The notes under the pieces were generated by a model. The model was not told the DNA's origin and did no database searches. It saw nothing but the letters and a program-made list of their open reading frames with translations. The translations under genes and the position numbers were made by a program. Source: Promethearchaeota archaeon (lineage in GTDB: Archaea; Asgardarchaeota; Lokiarchaeia; Sigyniarchaeales; SOKP01). From it: a stretch of DNA of 33,571 bases. Of this stretch, positions 16,603-23,764 are shown in pieces; the first letter of the stretch is position 1, and the number at the start of each line of letters is the position of its first letter. The stretch is taken from the NCBI GenBank assembly GCA_011364925.1, contig RDOA01000042.1, forward strand, positions 1 to 33,571, given 5' to 3'.

Positions 16603-16806
16603 ATGCTTGCGTTTATTCTTTTGATTTGTGTTTTTGGGCTTTTTATGGCTTCCGTTACTTCCTTAATTATAGATTTTACATCATCTAAAAGAAACGCGAA
16701 TCGATCCGCCGACGAAAAATTGCCGAAGCTTGGTAAGTACAGCTTTCTATTTAATCTTATTGCGCTTCTACTCTTAGTGTTTGTAAGCTTTTCATATGCT
16801 TATTAA
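16603..16806 (+). CDS. Small two-TM membrane protein between purC and purS
   Basis: A 67-residue protein of unknown function. Residues about 2-25 and 46-66 are strongly hydrophobic and predicted to span the membrane; the loop (about 29-45) is basic and polar ('SSKRNANRS', 'KLPKLGKY'), which by the positive-inside rule would be cytoplasmic, with both termini outside. A TATA-like box (TTTAAATA, 16570-16577) sits 26-33 bases before the ATG, the spacing expected for a leaderless archaeal transcript, which supports the start and independent expression. It is placed between two purine genes, yet the gaps on each side (47 and 131 bases) are wider than within purSQL, so a purine role is only a possibility. 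Confidence 0.65.
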   Translation: MLAFILLICVFGLFMASVTSLIIDFTSSKRNANRSADEKLPKLGKYSFLFNLIALLLLVFVSFSYAY

Positions 16807-16937
16807 ACTTATTTCAATTTGTTTAATTTAAATGTAAACAGATAAGAACTTTGCCTTTCTTGTCGCATTTTATCAATGAAAATTATTTATTAATTAATAA
16901 GAACTATTAAAATTATTACTCAATTTTCTTTTTACAA

Positions 16938-17207
16938 ATGGCGCAAATAGAATTTGAAATAGAAATCTCATTAGAGAATAAGCCTGCCGCTCGAGATCCC
17001 GTTGCTGAAACTATTCAAAGGGATTTACTAGCTAAAAAAGGATACGACCAAGTATCCAAAGTACGTTCTGGTCAGTATTTAAGAATCAACTTGCTAGCAG
17101 ATAGCGAAGAAAAAGCAAAGGAGCTTATAACTAAGATGTGCAACGATCTAAGAATATTCAATCCAGTTACACAGATTCTAAATATTATAAATGTGAATAA
17201 AGTATGA
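16938..17207 (+). CDS. purS: Phosphoribosylformylglycinamidine synthase subunit PurS
   Basis: An 89-residue PurS, the small structural subunit that links PurQ and small PurL in the FGAM synthase complex. The pattern 'RDPVAETIQRDLLAKKGYDQVSKVRSGQYLRINL' and the final 'NPVTQILNIINV' match the family ('DPxGxti', 'vrxGKxxxi', 'NPVIExy'). Usual length is 80-90. An ATTAAAATT box at about 16906-16914 could be its promoter. The stop overlaps the purQ start by four bases (ATGA), so translation is probably coupled. Confidence 0.95.
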   Translation: MAQIEFEIEISLENKPAARDPVAETIQRDLLAKKGYDQVSKVRSGQYLRINLLADSEEKAKELITKMCNDLRIFNPVTQILNIINVNKV

Positions 17208-17914
17208 CTATTAAAATAGCTGTTATTCAATTTCCTGGAGCTAACTGTGATTTAGACGCCGTCCACGTTTTAAATGATGTAATTGGAGTAGAAACGAGTT
17301 TAGTTTGGCATAATTATTTTAAGGAAGCGGATTTTGATGGTGTTGTGCTACCGGGAGGGTTTAGTTTTGGAGATTATTTAAGAGCTGGTATTATTGCAGC
17401 TCATAGTCCCGCATTGGATGAGGCTCGGGTCATGTTGAAAGACGGTCGACCAATCATTGGTATATGCAATGGATTCCAAATATTAATCGAAGCTGAATTT
17501 CTTCCAGGCGCTCTCTTGCAGAACGAATCACTTAAATTTATTTGTAAATGGGTAAACATTAAAGTTATAAACAATAAGACTGCGTTTACTCACAAAATGA
17601 AACAAAACGAAGTTCTTGCGATTCCTATTGCTCATGGAGAAGGACGATACTTTACAGATAATTTAAAAGAACTCGAGGAAAACGACCAAGTAGTTTTCAG
17701 ATATTCAACAGAAACGGGAAATTACGAATCTGCTGCAAACCCTAATGGATCTTTAGACAATATCGCTGGAATTTGTAACCTCGAACAAAACTGTATTGGG
17801 TTAATGCCCCATCCCGAACGTGCCTCCGAGGCTATATTAAGCCCTAAAGGAACGGAACACGGCCGATTGTTTTTCGATTCAATGGTGGAATTTATAAAGC
17901 GGAGGATACGATAA
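17204..17914 (+). CDS. purQ: Phosphoribosylformylglycinamidine synthase subunit PurQ (glutaminase)
   Basis: A class I glutamine amidotransferase of 236 residues that supplies ammonia to PurL. The nucleophile is C88 in 'IIGICNGFQIL', and the His-Glu pair is H203 and E205 in 'MPHPERA'. The N-terminal 'VIQFPGANCDLDA' and 'GGFSFGDYLRAGIIAA' are typical of PurQ. It overlaps purS by four bases upstream and purL by one base downstream (TAATG), the usual tight arrangement for a stoichiometric complex. Confidence 0.97.
   Translation: MTIKIAVIQFPGANCDLDAVHVLNDVIGVETSLVWHNYFKEADFDGVVLPGGFSFGDYLRAGIIAAHSPALDEARVMLKDGRPIIGICNGFQILIEAEFLPGALLQNESLKFICKWVNIKVINNKTAFTHKMKQNEVLAIPIAHGEGRYFTDNLKELEENDQVVFRYSTETGNYESAANPNGSLDNIAGICNLEQNCIGLMPHPERASEAILSPKGTEHGRLFFDSMVEFIKRRIR
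17901..17907 (+). promoter_or_regulatory. SD of purL
   Basis: GGAGGAT lies inside the 3' end of purQ, six bases before the purL ATG, and supports translation of purL from the shared purSQL message. Confidence 0.6.
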
Positions 17915-20157
17915 TGACCAAAGTAAACTTGAGTGGAGAAGAAGTTAATGTTGAAATGACAAAGGAGGAATTCGAAAAAGTTAAGGAATTGCTAAATCGA
18001 GAACCTACGATAACCGAGCTAGGTGGCTTTGACATTATGTGGTCAGAACATTGCTCTTATAAATCATCGCGACCAAAGTTAAAACTATTTGAGGACGCTG
18101 AGAAAGATTATGATTACGTATTGGCTGGTCCCGGACAAGATGCAGGAGTTATTGACATTGGAGATGGATATGCCTTAGCATTTCGAATTGAATCTCATAA
18201 TCACCCATCTGCCATTGAACCTTATCATGGGGCTGCTACTGGGATTGGTGGAATTATAAGAGATATCTTATGTATGGGAGTTAGACCTATCGCTTTGTTA
18301 GATCCCCTCCGATTTGGTCATTTAGAGGGAAATCCACATTCGCAATGGTTATTTAAATATGTAGTAAAAGGTATTGCAGACTATGGAAATTGTACAGGTA
18401 TCCCTACTATAGGCGGTGAAGTCGAATTTGACAGAAGTTTTGAAAATAATTGTTTAGTAAATGTCGCTTGTATTGGTTTAGGAACAATTGAAGACTTCGA
18501 GCACGCTCCTAGTAGAGCGTATAATCCCGGTGATTACGTAGTATTGATGGGGGGTTCAACTGGACGAGATGGAATTCATGGAGTGACATTTGCCTCTCGT
18601 ACTTTAACAGAAATGTCCGAAGCGGACAGACCAGCGGTTCAAATTGGTGATCCCTTTACAAAAAAGATGATCATCGAAGCGACTTTAGAGGCTGTTAAAA
18701 CAGGTTATGTTAGAGGTCTAAAGGATTTAGGTGGTGGAGGCTTAACATGCGCTACTAGCGAACTTACTGGAGATGGAAATACTGGAGCCAAAATAGAGTT
18801 AAGAAAAGTGTTTACGGGAGAGCCAGGGATGACCTCGTATGAGATAATGTTATCAGAATCACAAGAAAGAATGGCTTTTATTGTCAAACCAGAAGGTTTA
18901 GAAACTGTTCTCGATGTATTTAAAAAATATGAAATGACTTTTGCTGTAATAGGGAAAACAGATGATTCGAAAGTGCTAAAAGTGTACGATGGCGAGGAGT
19001 TAGTGGTGAACATCCCCGCTAAAGCTCTTTCAGAATCTCCAACTTTTAGAAGAGCTGAAAAAAGGCCTGATTACTTAGATCATTTACTTGCTCAAAAAAC
19101 TCCAGAACCGACGATTAATCTCGAAGAGGTAATAAAAAAATTAATCGCTTCGGAAAATATATGCAGTAAAGAATGGGTATACCGTCAATATGACCACGAA
19201 GTTGGGGTTAGATCAGTTGTAAAATGTGGAGAAGGCGATTCTGGAGTCTTAAGAATAATAGGAACCGATAAGTTCATAAGTGCCAGTGTGGGGGTGAATT
19301 CAAAACATTGTTATTTAGATCCTTACGAAGGAGCTAAAGGAGGATTAGTTGAAATTTGTGGAAATGTAATTGCCAACGGAGCAAAACCAATGGCAATGGT
19401 TAATTGCTGTAATTTTGGAAATCCTGAGATACCCGAATCTTTTTGGTATTTTTCTAAATCAGTTGAGGGTATGAATGATTTTTGCAGAAAGTTAAGAATT
19501 CCAATAGTTGGTGGAAATGTTTCTTTCTATAACGAAGACGAAGTATCAAAAACTGCTATAAAAGCAACTCCGCAAATCATGATTGTAGGATTAATTCAAG
19601 GGTATGAGAACATAATAACGCTCCCATTTAAACAAAGTGGAAACGATATTCTCATTATAGGTGAAACTAAAGCAGAACTAGGAGGCTCAGAGTATCATTC
19701 TGTTATTCATAAGCTTGAGGGAGGGACACCTCCTAGTGTAGATGAAGAAAAAATCCTAGCACGATGGAATTTCCTATATGAGCTTTATCAAAACAAATTA
19801 ATTAAGGCAAATCACGATGTAAATAAGGGAGGATTCATAATAACGGTTGCAGAAATGTGTTTCAAAAATAAATTTGGAGCAGATATAGATTTAACGGGCT
19901 ATAACTTTAACAATCTAAGAGATGATGAGTTACTATTCAGTGAAACTGTCGGAAGGTTCATTATCGAAACAAGTCCAAAGGATTTCGGCAAGATTGTTGA
20001 CTTGGCTAAAATGTTTAAGGTCTCAGTTAATAAAATAGGAGTAGTAAAAAGTAAACCAGAGATTAGTATAAGAGGCTTGAGTCAAATAGTCAATCTTAAC
20101 ATTAATCAGATGAAACAATTATACGATTCAACAATACCCAACCTTATGGAAATATAA
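17914..20157 (+). CDS. purL: Phosphoribosylformylglycinamidine synthase subunit PurL (small type)
   Basis: PurL converts FGAR to FGAM using ATP and ammonia from PurQ. At 747 residues it is the small archaeal/Gram-positive type, not the roughly 1300-residue fused form, in line with the separate purS and purQ. Key segments are 'WSEHCSYKSS' near residue 45, 'IESHNHPSAIEPYHGAATGIGG' near residue 90 (about 20 residues, the ATP/metal site), 'SELTGDGNTGAKIEL', and a second AIRS-like half with 'GGNVSFYNE' and 'SEYHSV'. An SD (GGAGGAT, 17901-17907) lies inside the end of purQ. A 118-base AT-rich gap follows before the small CxxC protein. Confidence 0.97.
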   Translation: MTKVNLSGEEVNVEMTKEEFEKVKELLNREPTITELGGFDIMWSEHCSYKSSRPKLKLFEDAEKDYDYVLAGPGQDAGVIDIGDGYALAFRIESHNHPSAIEPYHGAATGIGGIIRDILCMGVRPIALLDPLRFGHLEGNPHSQWLFKYVVKGIADYGNCTGIPTIGGEVEFDRSFENNCLVNVACIGLGTIEDFEHAPSRAYNPGDYVVLMGGSTGRDGIHGVTFASRTLTEMSEADRPAVQIGDPFTKKMIIEATLEAVKTGYVRGLKDLGGGGLTCATSELTGDGNTGAKIELRKVFTGEPGMTSYEIMLSESQERMAFIVKPEGLETVLDVFKKYEMTFAVIGKTDDSKVLKVYDGEELVVNIPAKALSESPTFRRAEKRPDYLDHLLAQKTPEPTINLEEVIKKLIASENICSKEWVYRQYDHEVGVRSVVKCGEGDSGVLRIIGTDKFISASVGVNSKHCYLDPYEGAKGGLVEICGNVIANGAKPMAMVNCCNFGNPEIPESFWYFSKSVEGMNDFCRKLRIPIVGGNVSFYNEDEVSKTAIKATPQIMIVGLIQGYENIITLPFKQSGNDILIIGETKAELGGSEYHSVIHKLEGGTPPSVDEEKILARWNFLYELYQNKLIKANHDVNKGGFIITVAEMCFKNKFGADIDLTGYNFNNLRDDELLFSETVGRFIIETSPKDFGKIVDLAKMFKVSVNKIGVVKSKPEISIRGLSQIVNLNINQMKQLYDSTIPNLMEI

Positions 20158-20276
20158 TCATTTTCTTCCTAATTTTCTGTTCGAATATCACGAACAATTT
20201 CAAAAAATAAGCAAAATTTAGATATAATTTTCAATTTTCCTAAATAATAAGATTATACAATTTTTAAGTTTGAATT

Positions 20277-20483
20277 ATGAGAGCTCGGGCATGCATTAAA
20301 TGTAAGGAATATATGGTCATCCATGCAAATAATCCTTTAAACCAAAACAAAATAGACTTTTTTGAAAGAAAACATCATTTACACACACTCATTACTGTAA
20401 ATCTTGATGAAATAAAGGATCAATATACAATAATTAAAAATAATGGTTCAAACGGTCCAACTGAGGAAAATCATAATTCTTAG
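20277..20483 (+). CDS. Small conserved archaeal CxxC protein
   Basis: A 68-residue protein beginning 'MRARACIKCKEYMVIH'. It contains C6-x2-C9, H16 and a histidine cluster (H33, H34, H36) in 'FERKHHLHTLITVNLDEI'. This resembles a short archaeal family of unknown function with the same 'RARACIKCxxY' start and 'HTLxTVxLxEV' core; I recall the pattern but not a function. The single CxxC plus histidines could make one small zinc site. Residues beyond about 52 are polar and probably disordered. It follows purL on the same strand and converges with the HAD gene. Confidence 0.75.
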   Translation: MRARACIKCKEYMVIHANNPLNQNKIDFFERKHHLHTLITVNLDEIKDQYTIIKNNGSNGPTEENHNS

Positions 20484-20514
20484 AACGTAAATTTACTGGT
20501 CCTAAAAATTAGCC

Positions 20515-21300
20515 CTATATCAGTTCAAGAACAGATTTAATTGAATCTATCACCTTATAGGGATTAATATCCTGCGCTAAAGGATCGTATAATTGAGCTT
20601 TTCCAGTTTTTACGAGAATTCCTCGAATGTTCGCATTATTAGCGCCCTGTATATCAGATTCTATATCGTCACCTACAACAACTACCTCATTTGGTAATAG
20701 ATTAAGTTTTTTCAATGCCTGGACGAAATACTCTTTAGAAGGCTTACCGAAAATAGTTGGTTTTACATTTGCTGCCATCGCAATCATTTGTACAAAAGAT
20801 CCCGTATCTATGACTGGTTCTCCATTTCTATCTAAATAATACTTATTTCCTTGCGTTCCAAGCAGTTTTGCATTATATTTTTTAACATACTTAAATGCAT
20901 TGTTAAGTCTATTTACATCCCAATTATCGTGAAAGTCGCTTATAATTACAAAATCCGGTGTTTCAGCTCCTTTTATATGAAGAAAATCCTTAAACTCTTC
21001 TCTAACTTCTTCAGTAGCTACTAAGTAGATTTTTTTATCAAGTTGGTTAGAGAGGTATTCTTTTAAAGCGATAAGTGGAGTAAATATTTCTTCTTCATTT
21101 AACTCAAAACCATAGTTCTTAAGTATAGTGTAGATATGCTTAGGAGTTTTACTATCTGTATTAGTAAAGAATAATAATTTTATATCTCTATCTCGCAACC
21201 AATTGATAGCTTCAATCGCACCCGGAATTGGTTTGCCTTTGAAATACAAAGTCCCATCTATATCTGATAAAATTCCTTTAATGCTGTTCAATAACTTCAC
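20515..21300 (-). CDS. HAD-superfamily hydrolase, NagD / LHPP-like (subfamily IIA)
   Basis: A 261-residue HAD phosphatase of the C2-capped class IIA. Motif I is 'LSDIDGTLY' (D13, D15), motif II 'FFTNTDSKTP', motif III the lysine of 'FGKPSKEYF', and motif IV 'VVGDDIESDIQGA'. Relatives dephosphorylate nucleotides, 4-nitrophenyl phosphate-like compounds, phosphoglycolate or phosphohistidine/phospholysine; specificity cannot be told. The start is GTG at 21300: an in-frame stop lies five codons upstream and the next internal ATG would cut away motif I. It is divergent from the 5'-nucleotidase-like gene at 21603 across a 302-base gap. Confidence 0.9.
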   Translation of the reverse strand: MKLLNSIKGILSDIDGTLYFKGKPIPGAIEAINWLRDRDIKLLFFTNTDSKTPKHIYTILKNYGFELNEEEIFTPLIALKEYLSNQLDKKIYLVATEEVREEFKDFLHIKGAETPDFVIISDFHDNWDVNRLNNAFKYVKKYNAKLLGTQGNKYYLDRNGEPVIDTGSFVQMIAMAANVKPTIFGKPSKEYFVQALKKLNLLPNEVVVVGDDIESDIQGANNANIRGILVKTGKAQLYDPLAQDINPYKVIDSIKSVLELI

Positions 21301-21395
21301 ACCAAAGTTGAACTAATCATAAGAACTAGTTTAGGATACTAAATAAACATTAAGAAGGAGGGAAAAAAAGAAATAATGTTAATTTTGGTTTTATA

Positions 21396-21421
21396 TTAAT
21401 AGTAGAGGTTAATAGTAGAGG
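21396..21421. repeat. Two tandem copies of a 13-base repeat
   Basis: TTAATAGTAGAGG occurs twice head to tail with no spacer in the divergent promoter region. It may be a regulator site or simple replication slippage; two copies alone cannot distinguish these. Confidence 0.6.
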
Positions 21422-21573
21422 AATCAGCTGTTGTTTATTGATTGCCTTATCTTAGGTTTTGTTCATCACCTTCATTTTATAATGTGGGATCAAATTCCCG
21501 TTCTTACGTAAATATTATAGATGTGGCAATATAAATTTTTACACTTTAAGATTTCAAGATTTTAAAAAAAATA

Positions 21574-21581
21574 TTTATAAA
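21574..21581 (+). promoter_or_regulatory. TATA-like box of the nucleotidase-like gene
   Basis: TTTATAAA lies 22-29 bases before the ATG at 21603, the spacing expected for an archaeal TATA box of a leaderless transcript. Confidence 0.55.
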
Positions 21582-21602
21582 AGGATCGCTAAAAGAAATA
21601 TA

Positions 21603-22169
21603 ATGAAAATTGCTATCGATATAGACGGAGTCTTACTAGATATAATCGTAGAGTATTGCAAAATTTATAATGAACGATACGGTACTAACTATCGAAAAAA
21701 AGACATAAAAAGCTGGGATTTCTTTAAGGATTGGAATATAAGCGAAGAGGTTGCTTTTAATATTTTCTACGAGATATACGCTGACTCTATGAATGTTCCA
21801 TTTATAGATGAAAATGCTCCAAAAGTTATGAAAAAACTAAATGAGCTTTACGATGTCGATATCGTCTCAGCTCGATTGCCCGAATATCGATCTTCAATTA
21901 TAAAGAAACTAAATTTTCACGATGTAAGAGAAGGGATTCAATATGTTGAATTGATTTTGTTACACCACAAACCTTACGATATTAAGATGAAACAAAGTTA
22001 TGATATCTATGTTGATGACAACCCTAATTTAGTGGAACCGATTAAAGAACTCGAAGATAGGACTTTATTATTGTTTGATCAACCTTGGAATCAAAATTCT
22101 GTATGTGAAAATAATGTGTACAGAGTTTATGAATGGGAAGAGGTATATGATAAAATAAGAGAATTGTAG
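21603..22169 (+). CDS. 5'(3')-deoxyribonucleotidase-like HAD phosphatase (NT5C family)
   Basis: A 188-residue HAD protein with motif I 'IAIDIDGVLLD' (D6, D8), a helical cap insertion at about 18-75, motif II 'VSARLPEYR', a lysine in 'HHKPYDIKM', and motif IV 'YVDDNPNLV'. The layout and length match the NT5C group (Pfam '5' nucleotidase, deoxy'), whose characterised members remove phosphate from dNMPs. Many prokaryotic members are uncharacterised, so substrate is uncertain. It is transcribed away from another HAD gene and converges with the GNAT gene across a hairpin terminator. Confidence 0.85.
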   Translation: MKIAIDIDGVLLDIIVEYCKIYNERYGTNYRKKDIKSWDFFKDWNISEEVAFNIFYEIYADSMNVPFIDENAPKVMKKLNELYDVDIVSARLPEYRSSIIKKLNFHDVREGIQYVELILLHHKPYDIKMKQSYDIYVDDNPNLVEPIKELEDRTLLLFDQPWNQNSVCENNVYRVYEWEEVYDKIREL

Positions 22170-22180
22170 AGTTTTCCCTT

Positions 22181-22209
22181 TTAGATTATTTTTCCTAATC
22201 ATAATCTAA
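22181..22209. terminator. Hairpin between convergent genes
   Basis: A nine-base inverted repeat TTAGATTAT / ATAATCTAA with an 11-base loop lies between the nucleotidase-like gene and the GNAT gene, which converge here. The flanks are T-rich on the plus strand and A-rich downstream. It could end transcription in both directions; archaeal termination depends mostly on T-tracts, so the hairpin itself may be secondary. Confidence 0.4.
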
Positions 22210-22279
22210 TAATTAGAATCTAAAGTGTTCCTTATCCCATTATCTATGATTATGAATCCAATAATAAAAGCTAAGATTA

Positions 22280-23122
22280 TTAACCTTTGGCATACGTACC
22301 TAGAGCATAGAAGTAATCTAATCTTTGGGATAATCTTTTTCCATAGATCATTTTTAGATTATTTTCGTTTTCCCTTTCGTGTAATTCAATTAAATTGAAT
22401 AGCTTATTAGGAAACTTTATATGTCTTGGGACGATCATGCTGTTCACTCCAAGTGAGATTCCCATGTTAATAAGGTCTACAGCAGTTTCCGAGTTCTTAG
22501 CTATAAGAGGTCCTATTCTTTTTCCAGAAATTAATGCAAAACCCTCTTCTGAAAGAATAATTAATTTTGATCCGTACTTTAGCTTAATTTTTAAGAATTC
22601 AAGCCGATTAAATCCCATTGCTTCTTTATCGAGTTCCGCAACCCATTCAGGAATAGTATTACAAATTTTCACATTTTCATTAAGTTCTTGTGTTTTTCGT
22701 GATTTATCTGGAAATTCATAAACAGCAGTACTATAATTGCTTCGAAAACCGAATTTATGGTAGATAGATTCCCCAAATTTTGATGCGTATAGTAGAAAAG
22801 TTTTACAACCTACTGTTCTTGCTGAACTAATCAGATCGTTAAATATTCTTGTTCCTACGCCTTTATTCCTAAATTCTGGTAAAACGCTCATATATCCGAT
22901 ACTACATACATCCTGAAAAAGGAAAAAGGCTCCTAATCCAAAAATCTTCTTTTCTTTCTCTGCAATAAGAAATTTGGCAATATTTGAGTTAACTAATTCA
23001 ATTAATAATTTTGATTCATTAACTATATCAAAAGGTATTGGTCTATCAAAAGAGCGATACATTACGATGAGAGCTTCGTAGATTTCATCGTTATTTGGTG
23101 CTCGAATTAAATAAGTCTCCAT
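22280..23122 (-). CDS. GNAT-family N-acetyltransferase with extra C-terminal domain
   Basis: A 280-residue protein. Residues 1-135 are a GNAT domain with acetyl-CoA motif A 'IGYMSVLPEFRNKGVGTRIF' (R/Q-x-x-G-x-G loop) and the later 'ESIYHKFGFRSNY'. Residues about 150-280 form a second domain ('WVAELDKEAMGFNRLEFLKIKL', 'GFALISGKRIGPLIAKN') like the C-terminal half of two-domain GNAT proteins such as B. subtilis YitH. The acceptor is unknown. It lies 45 bases downstream of iorB on the same strand and may be the last gene of an iorA-iorB-GNAT unit. Confidence 0.85.
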   Translation of the reverse strand: METYLIRAPNNDEIYEALIVMYRSFDRPIPFDIVNESKLLIELVNSNIAKFLIAEKEKKIFGLGAFFLFQDVCSIGYMSVLPEFRNKGVGTRIFNDLISSARTVGCKTFLLYASKFGESIYHKFGFRSNYSTAVYEFPDKSRKTQELNENVKICNTIPEWVAELDKEAMGFNRLEFLKIKLKYGSKLIILSEEGFALISGKRIGPLIAKNSETAVDLINMGISLGVNSMIVPRHIKFPNKLFNLIELHERENENNLKMIYGKRLSQRLDYFYALGTYAKG

Positions 23123-23167
23123 AATCTTGAACTTAAAATAGGAGTATATAGGAATTAAAAATTTATT

Positions 23168-23764
23168 CTAAGTTTCATATCCCATTAAGAGGGCTTTCAG
23201 ATTTGCATCGATTGCCTTTTTGGGGACCACTTTAGGAACAATTTCTTGTAACTGACTTAATTTAATAGGAAATCCTTCAGTTTTAGCTAAAGCACCTAAA
23301 AGAACTAAATTTGATGTGAGGGGATTTCCTGCTCTCGTTGCTATTTCTGAGGCATCTACAATATGGATATTGCTAGAAACTTTCGTTAATTGCGCTACAA
23401 TAGTATCTATAGTAAGATATGAATTCTCTGGATTCTTTACTCTTTCATCTGTGCTCTGAACAGGTTGCCATCTGTAATTGTTCATTATAATTACTCCTTT
23501 TGGTTTTAGAAATTCGATGTAACGTAGCGTCTCAATCGCCTCCATCCCAAGTAGAGCATCAGCTTCCCCATAGGGTATTAAAGGTGAATATACACCTTCT
23601 CCTACACGGATATGGGTGTAGATTGAACCAGATCTTTGTGCTAATCCATGAGTCTCTGCTGTGCGGATATTTAATCCAAACTCTGCGCATGCAATCCCTA
23701 TAACATTTGAAACTAACATTAATCCCTGTCCGCCTACACCACAAGTCATTAAATTATAAGTCAT
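23168..23764 (-). CDS. iorB: Indolepyruvate:ferredoxin oxidoreductase, beta subunit
   Basis: A 198-residue gamma-type 2-oxoacid:ferredoxin oxidoreductase domain, 'TCGVGGQGLMLVSNVIG' at the N-terminus and 'RTAETHGLAQRSGSIYTHIRVG' near residue 35-55, both typical of IorB. With IorA it oxidatively decarboxylates arylpyruvates to aryl-acetyl-CoA with reduction of ferredoxin. It overlaps the 3' end of iorA by 11 bases and has a strong SD (GGGAGG) inside iorA. Length matches the family. Confidence 0.95.
   Translation of the reverse strand: MTYNLMTCGVGGQGLMLVSNVIGIACAEFGLNIRTAETHGLAQRSGSIYTHIRVGEGVYSPLIPYGEADALLGMEAIETLRYIEFLKPKGVIIMNNYRWQPVQSTDERVKNPENSYLTIDTIVAQLTKVSSNIHIVDASEIATRAGNPLTSNLVLLGALAKTEGFPIKLSQLQEIVPKVVPKKAIDANLKALLMGYET

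Larger units (their letters stand above)
21301..21602. other. Divergent intergenic region (302 bases)
   Basis: AT-rich region between the HAD gene (leftward) and the nucleotidase-like gene (rightward). It should hold both promoters. It contains a tandem 13-base repeat (21396-21421) and a small hairpin GGGA-TCAAAT-TCCC (21486-21499), with a TATA-like box before the rightward gene. No tRNA, open reading frame or other element was recognised. Confidence 0.6.

Noticed and set aside
21480-21505. Possible tRNA T-arm (GGGATCAAATTCCC)
   Set aside because: The loop is six bases rather than seven, the invariant TTC is not in place, and no anticodon or D arm fits on either strand.
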